DNA of 17,766 nt from CALXSC01 sp035470525 (GTDB lineage Bacteria; Pseudomonadota; Alphaproteobacteria; Rickettsiales; UBA1997): positions 1-17,766 of the forward strand of contig DATIQT010000085.1 in assembly GCA_035470525.1 (NCBI GenBank). The letters are read 5' to 3'. Position 1 is the stretch's first letter, and every line of letters begins with the position of its first letter. Positions 1 to 8,132 of the stretch are shown here, piece by piece. The notes under the pieces are model-generated. The model saw nothing but the letters and a program-made list of their open reading frames with translations. It did no database searches and was not told the DNA's origin. A program made the position numbers and the translations under genes.

Positions 1-23
1 TGACTATAGCGGTAAATCAAATT

Positions 24-142
24 ATAATTTTAAAATAATTTTCCTCAAAATTCTAATTTCTACTTCAAAATACTTTGAAATATCCTTGTCTTTTTTGTAG
101 AAATTATTTTTTGAGGAAAAATTTTATTTGCAGGAGGTCTAA
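24..142. repeat. Palindromic MITE-like repeat, family A copy 1
   Basis: Two arms, about 33-63 and 97-129, form a long imperfect hairpin; each contains CCTCAAAA and ATTTCTAC or their complements. The right outer end reads, on the minus strand, TAGACCTCCTGCAAATA. The same terminal sequence recurs at 6247, 11971 (degenerate), 14832 (degenerate) and 16578. The left end has diverged from this terminus. No coding capacity is visible. It lies just downstream of the hemY-like stop codon and may also help end that transcript. Confidence 0.7.
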
Positions 143-166
143 TAGATTTGTTGTATAAATTATTTT

Positions 167-1471
167 TTATGTATTAGATTTTTTATAATTATTCCATTTT
201 AAATGATTTAAACTTTTACAATTATTGCATTCTGGTTGCCAATTGTAATATTCTTTTTTGCAAATATCACATTCCCAAGATGGATTCTTGAAAGATGTAA
301 TTTTATTTTTTAAGACATTTAATATTGCGGAACTTCCGTTATCTTCTTGTTCTATTTTTAACATTAATTCAAATAAATCTTTTGTCTCATTTATGCCATC
401 AGCTATTTTGGCGTATTTTCTAGCTTTTGTATAAAATTGATTTTTGTAAAAAGCATTGGCCAAGATTAAATTGCTTTCAAAACTTTTTGTATTTAATTTA
501 TATAATTTTAAAGCTGTTTTTATATTTTCTCTGTCTTTTTCTTTTTGTAATGAAAAATATAAATCAGCTAATTTTGGATTGGTATTGTGTTTCCAAGTTT
601 TCATGATTATATTTAAAGCTTTTGCATTTTTTCCTATAGAAATGTAGGTTTCTATAAGTAAAAGTATAGCTTGTATATATTTGGAGTCTAATTTATAAAC
701 TTTTCTTAAATATTTTTTTGCTCCGAAAAAGTTTTTATTATCAAGATGTTGTTTAGCTAAAGCAGTATAAATAAATAAAATTTTATCTTTATTTCCTTCT
801 TTGCTAAATACTTTTGATTTTAAGCCTTTTCTTAATGTGTCTTCAGCTTCTATCCAATTTTTTTTCTCAATATATATTTCTAATAAAGTATTTAATGCTT
901 CTGCTTCAATAGGTTCTATTTTTAATATTTGTGTAGCATAGTTTTCTATATTTTCTTTTTCTTGTAATTTTTTGGCTTGAGCTAAGCAATTTTTTAAATT
1001 TATTAAATCTAGATTTAAATTGGTATTTTTTATTTCTTTAAAACTCACTTCTGATTTTTTATATTTACCGTCCATATAAAAAATTTGAGATTCTAGAAAT
1101 TTTGACAAGCTTGTTTCTTTGAAAATTTTATTTGCTTTTTTTAATTTTAACCAAGCTTCTTTTGAATTATCTATATTTTTATATACAAAACTTTCTGTAA
1201 TTAAATTTAAATATTCTTCAAAATTTTTTTCTAACTTTTGTTTGTTTTTTTCTATTCTTTTGAAACTTGGTGAAAAAATAGAAAAAAAACTGTAAATGAT
1301 TAAGAATATAACTAATACTATTCCAGAAAGAATAAATAAAACAAAATTATTGGTTGTTGTTATTTCATAATTTAAAGTTGTTATTTCTATAGTATCGTTA
1401 TAGTTTAATGTTTTACTAATAAATAAAGACAAACATGTGATAAAAATAATAAATAATATTTTTCTAATCAT
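167..1471 (-). CDS. HemY-family inner-membrane TPR protein with C-terminal zinc ribbon
   Basis: The 434-residue protein begins with two hydrophobic segments (about 4-20 and 43-65) separated by a short segment with the N-Y-N-D...L-N-Y-E-I pattern of the HemY N-terminal region. A long helical TPR-like array follows (about 80-390). The C-terminus carries a rubredoxin-like CxxC...CxxC knuckle (C401/C404 and C415/C418), which is known in alphaproteobacterial HemY-like proteins and in LapB. The start is well supported by GAGGAGGA just upstream of the ATG. It follows the mic60-like gene by 8 bases, so the two are probably co-transcribed. HemY's biochemical role is unsettled despite its name; membrane scaffolding is my inference. 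No hemC or hemD is visible beside it. Confidence 0.8.
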   Translation of the reverse strand: MIRKILFIIFITCLSLFISKTLNYNDTIEITTLNYEITTTNNFVLFILSGIVLVIFLIIYSFFSIFSPSFKRIEKNKQKLEKNFEEYLNLITESFVYKNIDNSKEAWLKLKKANKIFKETSLSKFLESQIFYMDGKYKKSEVSFKEIKNTNLNLDLINLKNCLAQAKKLQEKENIENYATQILKIEPIEAEALNTLLEIYIEKKNWIEAEDTLRKGLKSKVFSKEGNKDKILFIYTALAKQHLDNKNFFGAKKYLRKVYKLDSKYIQAILLLIETYISIGKNAKALNIIMKTWKHNTNPKLADLYFSLQKEKDRENIKTALKLYKLNTKSFESNLILANAFYKNQFYTKARKYAKIADGINETKDLFELMLKIEQEDNGSSAILNVLKNKITSFKNPSWECDICKKEYYNWQPECNNCKSLNHLKWNNYKKSNT

Positions 1472-1479
1472 AATCCTCC

Positions 1480-2337
1480 TCAGTCGTTTACAAGATATTT
1501 AATTGCATCCTCAATAGCATTATTAACAAGAATATTAATTTTTATATATTCATTAGTTTTAGAAAAATATTGTGCATATTTTTCATTTTCTTGAATTATA
1601 TTAAATGCTTCTATATAATTCTCTGTTTTGATATTTTTTTCTAAATAATTTAAAAAGTCACTTGCTGAATTTTTTTCGGCATTATCTATTTTTCTAACAA
1701 TAACAAATTTAGATATAAATTTTGCTAAGTTTTTATCGGTGTTGTTTAATATATTATTTTTTTCAATAAATACCTTCATTTCTGTATTGAAAATATCATT
1801 AATCATTTCTTTCGAAAGGATATCATTCTTGTATTTGTATAAAATATCAATTTGATAATTAAGTTGACCGTTATCTTTCATTAAAATTTTGAATGATTTT
1901 AAAATGTTATCATAATTTTGACCATTTTGTATGTATTTTTCAATTTCTAATGCTAATTTTATTAATTCAATTCTTTGAGGATCTATAGAATTTTTTCCTA
2001 TTTCCAAATCGTGATCTTCTATTCTAACTCTTAAAACATTAATCTCGTTTACATTGTTTTCTATTTCATCTTCTAATACTTTGATTTTATTCATTAAAAT
2101 TTCCATTTCTGTTTTTAGAATGCTATCATCATATCTTTCAATAACTTCTTGTTTTGAGGTATTAATTTTGTTTTTTTTAATTATAAAAAATGAATAAAAA
2201 GAAAAAATACTTAATAATCCTAAGATTATAAAAATATATGAAAAAATGCTAAATTTATTTTTTTTGATATTATTTATTTTTGCATTTTTTTCAATATTTT
2301 CACTACTTTTACTTATTTTTTTAATCGCTTTAACCAT
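1480..2337 (-). CDS. Mic60/mitofilin-like membrane protein
   Basis: Using the ATG at 2337 gives 285 residues; a TTG at 2355 would add six. Neither start has a clear ribosome binding site, so I prefer the ATG. A basic, lysine-rich N-terminus precedes a single membrane helix (about residues 30-53). A predicted coiled coil follows (about 75-115, rich in E, I, L, N and K), then a helical C-terminal region. This architecture and the position directly before a hemY-like gene match the alphaproteobacterial mitofilin-domain family (COG4223), the bacterial relatives of mitochondrial Mic60 that shape inner membranes and contact the outer membrane. Primary sequence similarity in this family is low, so the call rests mainly on architecture and synteny. 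Confidence 0.6.
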   Translation of the reverse strand: MVKAIKKISKSSENIEKNAKINNIKKNKFSIFSYIFIILGLLSIFSFYSFFIIKKNKINTSKQEVIERYDDSILKTEMEILMNKIKVLEDEIENNVNEINVLRVRIEDHDLEIGKNSIDPQRIELIKLALEIEKYIQNGQNYDNILKSFKILMKDNGQLNYQIDILYKYKNDILSKEMINDIFNTEMKVFIEKNNILNNTDKNLAKFISKFVIVRKIDNAEKNSASDFLNYLEKNIKTENYIEAFNIIQENEKYAQYFSKTNEYIKINILVNNAIEDAIKYLVND

Positions 2338-2400
2338 ATAAGAATTATTTATCAATTCAAAATAGTTTTTAGCAGGTATTTTAAATTTTACAAGTATTTA

Positions 2401-4188
2401 TTATTTTTTATCAGGCAATTTTTTCTTCTTTGGAATATAAGCTTCTTGTTTAGGAACCTTGATTGGTTTCATCAATCTAGATGTAAATAACTTATCCTTC
2501 CAATATACCACCTTTTTACATTTAACAGGAGGGTTTGCTTCAGTAAGAATAATTTGCTCTTCTTGTGGTAAACCGATAACCTCTTGTGGCATTAATAATT
2601 TTCTTCCAGACTTTTTAGTTGAAACTTGTCTTGCACCAGGATTTAAATCTAAATACTTAGGTCTAGAACCTTCTTCTTGAGTTACTAGAGTTTTTTCTCC
2701 TAATAAATCAGAAATATATTTTGCTGTATCAACGTTATTAGCAGCATAAGTAATTCTAAACTTACAGTTAGATAAGAATGAGTTCATACCTGATGTTTCA
2801 TAAATAGCTTTCAACTGCTCTGTATCCTGTGTAATCAAGAACAATTTAACCCAATATCCTCTATAATACGCAATACCTGATTTAATTTCTTCCATTTTTC
2901 CAAGTGTTGGAAACTCATCAAGTAGCATCATAACTCTACATTTTTCCTTTTTTTTATCTGGTAATCTTTTAGTAAAAATACTAGCACATTGTTGATAAAA
3001 AATTTGAAGCAAAGGCTGTAATCTAGTAACGTTACTTGGAGAAATACCTACAAATAGAGATGTAGGGGTAACTCTAAAAGTACCAATATTAAAATCACTT
3101 TTCATTGTAGCAGCATCAACAAGTGGGTTTGCCCATAAATCAAGAGCAGATGCAGCAGTTGATGTAACAGAACCTCTTTCTTTATCAGGCTTTTGAAGAT
3201 AAGAAGCTAAGTTCATATAACCAGTTGGGTGAATTTGTTCACCTTTTGTATCCAAAATAACTGCAATATTGTAAGATACGTCATCGCTTCTTAATGTTCT
3301 CAAAACTTCACCCATAGAGGTTGGTCTATCATCAAGAGCCAATAAAGCAAGCATAATACCAGTAGTCAACGCTCTACCTTCATTTGTCCAAAATTCTTCT
3401 TTTGGTAATAAGAATTTAGTTATTTTCATCACATCGTCCACTTGGCTTCCATATTCTTTAGATATAAAATCCATAGGGTTATAACAATGCGTGTAACCAT
3501 CTTGATCTGCAGGGTTCCACAAATAACATTTTTGTCTCATTTTTGAAGTTCTATAACCACTAGTTAATTGGAAGTTTTCAAGTTTTACATCGTGAACAAT
3601 TACAGAATCGTCCCAGAATAGCAAATTAGGAATAACGAAACCTGTACCTTTACCAGAACCTGTAGGAGCAAACAATAAAGCGTGCTCACAGTTAATTTTA
3701 TCAACAACAAGTAATTTTCCTTTGTATATACCCATTGTCATACCAGTTCCATTATGCATTAAACCAGCCTTTTTCATTTCAGCAATAGTAGCCCAATGAG
3801 CATTACCATACTGAGATTCGGGTATTTTAAATGGTCTCCATTCAAAAATCGGTTCTCTATATTTATAAATAATATATAAAAAAATACTCAAAGGAGTAAA
3901 AGATCCAATAGCGATCTTTGTTACAAAATAATTAACACCAGAAAATCCTATTTTAGTAAAATTAATTAAAACAGCTTGCCAAGATTGTATAAAAACATTA
4001 GTAATATATATAATTTGAGTAGGAAAATCCATTGAGAAGATTCTAATTAAGGCATTTATATTTTGTGTTAAAAATATTATAAATAAGCCTGTAATATATA
4101 AACACAATATAAGTATAATAATACTCAAGCTTCCGAGTATCACAAAATTTCTAAATGCTATAATTTGTTCATCTTGTGCTTTTGACAT
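2401..4188 (-). CDS. virD4: VirD4 type IV secretion coupling ATPase
   Basis: The 595-residue protein has N-terminal membrane helices (about 12-41 and 83-108) and a cytosolic P-loop domain. Walker A is APTGSGKGTG at 174-183 and Walker B is MLLDEF at 421-426, followed by PTLGKM. Other VirD4/TraG landmarks include the Q-Y-G-x-A-x-W region (126-132) and LITQD (451-455). VirD4 recruits effectors or DNA and passes them to the VirB channel at the inner membrane. The start is supported by TAGGATA upstream of the ATG. No virB genes are visible. Downstream is the mic60-like gene on the same strand; upstream is divergent lnt. The lysine-rich C-terminus is typical of rickettsial homologues. Base composition is less A+T-extreme than in the neighbours, consistent with strong conservation. 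Confidence 0.95.
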   Translation of the reverse strand: MSKAQDEQIIAFRNFVILGSLSIIILILCLYITGLFIIFLTQNINALIRIFSMDFPTQIIYITNVFIQSWQAVLINFTKIGFSGVNYFVTKIAIGSFTPLSIFLYIIYKYREPIFEWRPFKIPESQYGNAHWATIAEMKKAGLMHNGTGMTMGIYKGKLLVVDKINCEHALLFAPTGSGKGTGFVIPNLLFWDDSVIVHDVKLENFQLTSGYRTSKMRQKCYLWNPADQDGYTHCYNPMDFISKEYGSQVDDVMKITKFLLPKEEFWTNEGRALTTGIMLALLALDDRPTSMGEVLRTLRSDDVSYNIAVILDTKGEQIHPTGYMNLASYLQKPDKERGSVTSTAASALDLWANPLVDAATMKSDFNIGTFRVTPTSLFVGISPSNVTRLQPLLQIFYQQCASIFTKRLPDKKKEKCRVMMLLDEFPTLGKMEEIKSGIAYYRGYWVKLFLITQDTEQLKAIYETSGMNSFLSNCKFRITYAANNVDTAKYISDLLGEKTLVTQEEGSRPKYLDLNPGARQVSTKKSGRKLLMPQEVIGLPQEEQIILTEANPPVKCKKVVYWKDKLFTSRLMKPIKVPKQEAYIPKKKKLPDKK

Positions 4189-4216
4189 AATTATCCTAAG
4201 AAAAATTTATACTTAA

Positions 4217-4281
4217 AAGATAAAGAAAAAATAAAATAAGTCAATATTATAATTGACTATAAAATAAAATAAACGATTATT
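4217..4281. promoter_or_regulatory. Divergent promoters virD4 / lnt sharing a palindromic -35 region
   Basis: The palindrome AGTCAATATTATAATTGACT (4239-4258) places a TTGACT on each strand. For lnt: TTGACT (4253-4258), 17-base spacer, ATTATT (4276-4281). For virD4 on the minus strand: TTGACT (4244-4239), 16-base spacer, TATCTT (4222-4217). A nearly identical motif lies between gpmI and hpf. Promoter activity is inferred from hexamers and spacing only. Confidence 0.5.
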
Positions 4282-4308
4282 CTTTTAATAAATTGTAAAT
4301 TTTTATAT

Positions 4309-5700
4309 ATGAATTTTTTTAAAAAATATAAAAATATTTTTTTCTTAGGATTATTAGGCGGACTAGCATTTCCTCCATTATATTTAATTATCTTTTTACC
4401 AATATCTTTTTATTACTTATTAAAAAAAATAGTAAATTGTAATAATTATAAAGAAGTATTTTTATATGGCTTAATTTTTGGTTTTGGATATTATTTAACA
4501 CAAATTTATTGGATTAGTTTTTCACTTTTTGTTGATATAAAAACTTACTTTTGGTTATTCCCATTTGCAATAAGTATAATACCTTTAGCTTGTGCTTTTT
4601 ACATAAGTCTATCAATATTATTAACATTTTATTTAATAAAAAAATTTTCAATAAAAAACAATTTTCTAATTTCTATTATATTTGCATTTTCGTATGTGAT
4701 TTTTGAATATCTGAAAGGTTTTATATTCCCTTGGAACTTATTTGCTTATATAATAGGCTTTTCAAATATTTTATCACAAATAGTTTCAATTATAAATATT
4801 TATATTTTAGATTTTATTTTAATAATATTTTCATGCTTCGGTTTTGTATTAATTGATTTTGAAAATAAAAAATTTCAAAACAAAAATTATACAGTAATAT
4901 ATATAATAATATTCTTAATAATTCTAATTTTTGGCATTGTAAGATTACATAATACAGAAACAATAGAACTAAATCAAAATTTCAGACTTATACAAGCCAA
5001 TATTAAACAGAGTGCAAAATGGAATAGAAATGAATCTGAAAATAACCTCAAAAAACACATAGAATTAAGCTCACAAGAAGGACTTGATAAAACTGATATA
5101 ATTGTTTGGTCAGAAAGCTCTATGCCATTTTTATTAACTAAAAATTCAACTTTAGATGAAAATTTTGATATTTTAAAGGATAAAATAATAATAACTGGAG
5201 CAGTTAGAGGAGAAATTAAAAACAACAAAATTGAAAAAGTTTGGAACTCAATTTTTATTTTTAAAAATAAAGAAATAATAGATTATTATGACAAAACGGT
5301 TTTAGTCCCTTTTGGTGAATATATACCGTTTTCAAAATATATACCTTTTATAGAAAAATTAACAGATGGCGCTATAAATTTTTCAAGAGGAGAAAAAAAC
5401 AGAACAATAGAAATAAATGGTTTAAAAATCAGCCCAATAATTTGCTATGAAGTAATTTTCCCAAATAAAGTTATAGATAAAAACAATAAGCCGGATATTA
5501 TAATTAACTTAACAAACGATGGTTGGTTTGGTATTTCAAGTGGTCCATATCAACATTTAGTCGCAGCACAATTTAGAGCTATTGAAAATAAAATCCCAAT
5601 AATAAGAGTTTCAAATAGTGGAATTAGTGCTTATATAGATGAATATGGAAGAATAAAAGCTAAAATGAATTTACAAAAAGTAGGAATATTAGATATTTAA
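4309..5700 (+). CDS. lnt: Apolipoprotein N-acyltransferase Lnt, short C-terminus
   Basis: Lnt adds the third acyl chain to the N-terminal cysteine of lipoproteins in the inner membrane. The first ~210 residues are a series of membrane helices. The periplasmic nitrilase-like domain (about 223-463) holds the Glu-Lys-Cys triad: E269 in VWSES, K329 in YYDKT and C379 in ICYE. The conserved NDGWFG (403-408) and the PFGEY loop (334-338) are also present. The spacing matches E. coli Lnt (E267, K335, C387). The protein ends at residue 463, about 84 residues after the catalytic cysteine, where E. coli has about 125, so the usual last membrane helix is missing. The gene overlaps the convergent lipoprotein gene by 12 bases. 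No strong ribosome binding site is visible before the ATG. Confidence 0.93.
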   Translation: MNFFKKYKNIFFLGLLGGLAFPPLYLIIFLPISFYYLLKKIVNCNNYKEVFLYGLIFGFGYYLTQIYWISFSLFVDIKTYFWLFPFAISIIPLACAFYISLSILLTFYLIKKFSIKNNFLISIIFAFSYVIFEYLKGFIFPWNLFAYIIGFSNILSQIVSIINIYILDFILIIFSCFGFVLIDFENKKFQNKNYTVIYIIIFLIILIFGIVRLHNTETIELNQNFRLIQANIKQSAKWNRNESENNLKKHIELSSQEGLDKTDIIVWSESSMPFLLTKNSTLDENFDILKDKIIITGAVRGEIKNNKIEKVWNSIFIFKNKEIIDYYDKTVLVPFGEYIPFSKYIPFIEKLTDGAINFSRGEKNRTIEINGLKISPIICYEVIFPNKVIDKNNKPDIIINLTNDGWFGISSGPYQHLVAAQFRAIENKIPIIRVSNSGISAYIDEYGRIKAKMNLQKVGILDI

Positions 5701-6189
5701 TTTATTACAATTTTTCTGATTTTCTTTCAATAATAATGCTATTTTACTTTCTAACTTGTTGGTTAAATTTCTAGCAAAATTTTCTAATACATAATTATCA
5801 ATAGCATAATTGGCAAACCTATTATCGTATGTATTTAAATCATCAACCACAATAATCTTTCCCTCTTTTATAAGTTTTTTATCATCAAAAATTTTATATT
5901 CTGTTATAAAATTAATGTTCTCAATTAAGGTGCTATTATTCAAAGAAACAAGAGAAGAATTTCTTCTAGTTGCAATATTCAAAACTATTTTTAAATTGCT
6001 ATTTTTTTCATATTTTATGCTTGAATTATTTATTAAATTGTCTAAAATAATTTTTTTGTTTGTTTTACTTAAATCAGAACTACTAATATCAAATTCAAAA
6101 CCTCTTTCAATAAAGCAGCAATTGTTAAGGTTAGTAGTACATGAAATAAGTACCAAAAATAATAAACAAAATAATTTTTTCATAAACAT
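5689..6189 (-). CDS. LptE-like LPS-assembly lipoprotein
   Basis: The 166-residue protein has a lipoprotein signal: K4-K5, a hydrophobic stretch and lipobox L14-I-S-C17. The mature part is a short alpha/beta domain. It ends in a helix with Y-A-I-D-N-Y-V-L-E-N-F-A followed by N-L-T-N-K-L-E-S-K-I, the pattern (tyrosine-rich strand, then a long helix with regularly spaced leucines) seen at the C-terminus of alphaproteobacterial LptE. LptE plugs the LptD barrel that inserts lipopolysaccharide in the outer membrane. The usual leuS/holA neighbours are absent. An alternative start at 6183 (MKKLF) gives a more typical signal peptide. Similarity is weak, so 'outer-membrane lipoprotein' is safer than the specific name. 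Its 3' end overlaps lnt. Confidence 0.55.
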   Translation of the reverse strand: MFMKKLFCLLFLVLISCTTNLNNCCFIERGFEFDISSSDLSKTNKKIILDNLINNSSIKYEKNSNLKIVLNIATRRNSSLVSLNNSTLIENINFITEYKIFDDKKLIKEGKIIVVDDLNTYDNRFANYAIDNYVLENFARNLTNKLESKIALLLKENQKNCNKLNI

Positions 6190-6246
6190 ATTTAATTATA
6201 TTGATATAAATTTATAATCTTTTTTTAAAAAGAAAAGAAATAATAA

Positions 6247-6286
6247 TAGACCTCCTGCGAAATAAATTTATCTCGTAGGAGGTCTA
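6247..6286. repeat. Palindromic repeat, family A copy 2 (minimal form)
   Basis: A 40-base near-perfect palindrome bounded on both sides by TAGACCTCCT and its complement, with the arms continuing as GCGAAATAAAT / ACGAGATAAAT. It looks like two family A termini joined back to back with the interior deleted. Confidence 0.7.
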
Positions 6287-6400
6287 ATAAATTTTATTGT
6301 TAGATGTATAACATACACCGTCACAATAAAATTTATGACCTTCCTTGTATTTCTTCGCATAAGCGAGTTTAAAAAGGTTAAACATTTGACAATAGTGTCT
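6287..6400. repeat. Palindromic repeat, family B copy 1 (partial)
   Basis: Perfect 14-base arms ATAAATTTTATTGT (6287-6300) and its complement (6323-6336) flank a 22-base loop. The right flank (CCTTGTAT...GCATAAGCG...GGTTAA...TTTGACAATA) aligns with the right half of the 188-base palindrome at 13121-13308. The outer left arm is absent here. Confidence 0.6.
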
Positions 6401-6404
6401 AAAA

Positions 6405-6449
6405 GGGTACTGCTAAATTTTAATTTACTTTTAAAATTTAGCAGTACCC
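6405..6449. repeat. Perfect 18-bp hairpin without T-tract
   Basis: Arms GGGTACTGCTAAATTTTA and its exact complement are separated by nine bases. Neither side is followed by a run of T, so this is not a standard intrinsic terminator. It could be the core of another palindromic element, a transcript-end structure for the minus strand, or a protein-binding palindrome. Confidence 0.8.
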
Positions 6450-6470
6450 AGATTCTCTAACAACTAACTA

Positions 6471-6499
6471 TTGATTTTTATTTTTTATTTTTGTAATAT
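6471..6499 (+). promoter_or_regulatory. Sigma70-type promoter for lipoprotein-ctpA-surA cluster
   Basis: TTGATT (6471-6476), 17-base spacer and TAATAT (6494-6499) would start transcription near 6506. That is 22 bases before the ATG of the small lipoprotein and supports that start over the upstream in-frame codon at 6471. Confidence 0.5.
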
Positions 6500-6527
6500 T
6501 GATACCAGTGTTAAAAAGGATTTTATA

Positions 6528-6674
6528 ATGTCTAAATATTTTATAGTGTTAATTGCATTTTTAATGCTCCAGTCATGTACAGCTAATAGAGTTATTGAAG
6601 TAAAGAGTCCTTGTGTATCTGGAGAAGATGGTCCTTGCGGTCCAAGAAAAATAATAAATACTTGGCTATCATAG
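6528..6674 (+). CDS. 48-residue lipoprotein
   Basis: The start at the ATG of 6528 is set by AAAAAGGA seven bases upstream and by a promoter lying just before it. The product starts MSKYFIVLIAFLMLQSC, a lipoprotein signal peptide with lipobox L14-Q-S-C17, leaving a mature peptide of only 32 residues. The mature part contains V-K-S-P-C and G-P-C-G-P-R motifs, so two more cysteines could form a disulfide. I recall similar tiny 'SPCV...GPCGP' lipoproteins in other alphaproteobacteria but cannot assign a function. It precedes ctpA by 27 bases in the same direction, so co-transcription is likely. Confidence 0.75.
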   Translation: MSKYFIVLIAFLMLQSCTANRVIEVKSPCVSGEDGPCGPRKIINTWLS

Positions 6675-6701
6675 TTTTTTTATTAATATTTAAAGTTTAA
6701 A

Positions 6702-8132
6702 ATGAAAAAACTACTTATAATAAATATATTTTTATTTTTATTTATATCAACTGTTTATGTTCTAAATTCTAGTAAAATTCAAAAATATGTAAAATTTTCT
6801 TCTGAAAAAGAAACAATTTATGTTAAAGACAACAATCTAGTTGCTTCTGAAGCTAATATATTAGGAAAAGTAAAAAAGAATGATAATTACAAAAATAGTA
6901 ATTATGATTTAGCTTATAAAACTATTATAGAATTAATAAAAAGAGATTATGTTGAAGATATAGATAATGAGAAATTTTTTGAAATATCAATAAATGGATT
7001 GTTATCAAATTTAGATCCACATTCTGCTTACTTAAATAAAAAAGAATTTGATCAAATAAAAGTGGAAACAGGCGGAAAGTTTAGTGGTTTAGGTATTGTA
7101 GTTAGTGCTGAAAATGGAATGATTAAAGTAATTTCTCCGATTGATGATACACCCGCCTTTAAAGCTGGTATTAAAGCTGGTGACTATATTAGTAGTATTG
7201 ATGGTAAAACAACACTAAATATGGGATTGGAAGAAGCTGTAGGTATGATGAGAGGAAAAAATGAAAAAGATAGAGGTGAAGTTAAGCTTATTGTATTAAG
7301 AAAAGGCGAAAAAGAACCTTTGGAATTTAAAATTAAAAGGGATATTATAAAAACAGAATCTGCAAAAGCAAGGAATGAAAACAATATAATATATTTAAGA
7401 TTATCTAATTTCACAAATGAAACTTATAATGATATGATAAAAGAGTTTAACAGAGTCGAGAATGAAATAGGTAAAGACAAAGTAAAAGGATTAGTATTGG
7501 ATTTGAGAAATAATCCAGGTGGTTTGTTGGATTCTTCAGTATTAATATCTGATTCTTTTTTAAATAAAGGACAAAAAATAGTTAGTATAAAAGGTAAAAA
7601 TGACATTTTATTGCAAGAATATGTAGCAAAGAATGGTCAAGATTTAATTCCTAATTTGCCTATGGTTGTTTTGATAAATGAAGGTTCTGCTTCTGCATCA
7701 GAAATTGTAGCTGGTGCTTTACAAGATAACAAAAGAGCTATTGTTTTAGGTACTCAATCATTTGGAAAAGGTTCTGTCCAAAGTATAATTGATTCCGCAA
7801 ATTTTGGTTTAAATAATGGTTCTGCTATTAAATTAACTATTGCTAGATATTATACTCCAAGTGGAAAATCTATACAAGCTGAGGGTATAAAACCAGATAT
7901 AGAAGTTAAATTAGCAAAATTAGAAGAAATTGATTTAAGTAAATGGTCTATGAAAGAAAATGATTTAAAAGGACATCTAGAAAATAATCAACAGGATATA
8001 GTAGAACAAGAAATACAGAAACAATTAAAAACGAATAATGAATCTATGTATAATAAAGATTATCAACTTGCTAGAGCTATAGATTTATTGTTAGGAATTA
8101 ATTTCTACGATCAGAAAAATTTAAAAAATTAA
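6702..8132 (+). CDS. ctpA: Carboxy-terminal processing protease CtpA (S41)
   Basis: The 476-residue protein starts with an N-terminal membrane anchor or signal (about 4-22). An S41 N-terminal helical region with LDPHSAY (104-110) is followed by a PDZ domain (about 122-205; FSGLGIVV, AGIKAGD). The peptidase domain follows (about 225-400), with the catalytic Ser/Lys pair in GSASASE (S331) and SFGKGSVQ (K356, Q360); the 25-residue Ser-Lys spacing fits characterised CtpB. The C-terminal tail (about 405-476) is Lys/Glu/Asn-rich. The enzyme trims or degrades periplasmic and outer-membrane proteins from their C-terminus. It sits between a small lipoprotein gene and a surA-like gene whose ATG directly follows its stop, suggesting translational coupling. 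Confidence 0.95.
   Translation: MKKLLIINIFLFLFISTVYVLNSSKIQKYVKFSSEKETIYVKDNNLVASEANILGKVKKNDNYKNSNYDLAYKTIIELIKRDYVEDIDNEKFFEISINGLLSNLDPHSAYLNKKEFDQIKVETGGKFSGLGIVVSAENGMIKVISPIDDTPAFKAGIKAGDYISSIDGKTTLNMGLEEAVGMMRGKNEKDRGEVKLIVLRKGEKEPLEFKIKRDIIKTESAKARNENNIIYLRLSNFTNETYNDMIKEFNRVENEIGKDKVKGLVLDLRNNPGGLLDSSVLISDSFLNKGQKIVSIKGKNDILLQEYVAKNGQDLIPNLPMVVLINEGSASASEIVAGALQDNKRAIVLGTQSFGKGSVQSIIDSANFGLNNGSAIKLTIARYYTPSGKSIQAEGIKPDIEVKLAKLEEIDLSKWSMKENDLKGHLENNQQDIVEQEIQKQLKTNNESMYNKDYQLARAIDLLLGINFYDQKNLKN

Larger units (their letters stand above)
6190..6527. other. 338-base repeat-rich intergenic gap
   Basis: No gene is supported here. The gap contains a short family A palindrome (6247-6286), a family B palindrome remnant (6287-6400), a 45-base perfect hairpin (6405-6449) and the promoter of the next gene (6471-6499). 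The only reading frame into it, starting at 6471, begins inside that promoter and is not a real extension. Confidence 0.7.

Noticed and set aside
5810..6217. 135-residue plus-strand reading frame
   Set aside because: It is antisense to the lptE-like gene, which has a clear lipobox.
6471..6527. 19-residue N-terminal extension of the small lipoprotein
   Set aside because: It would begin at the -35 box of the likely promoter, and the ATG at 6528 has its own ribosome binding site and signal peptide.
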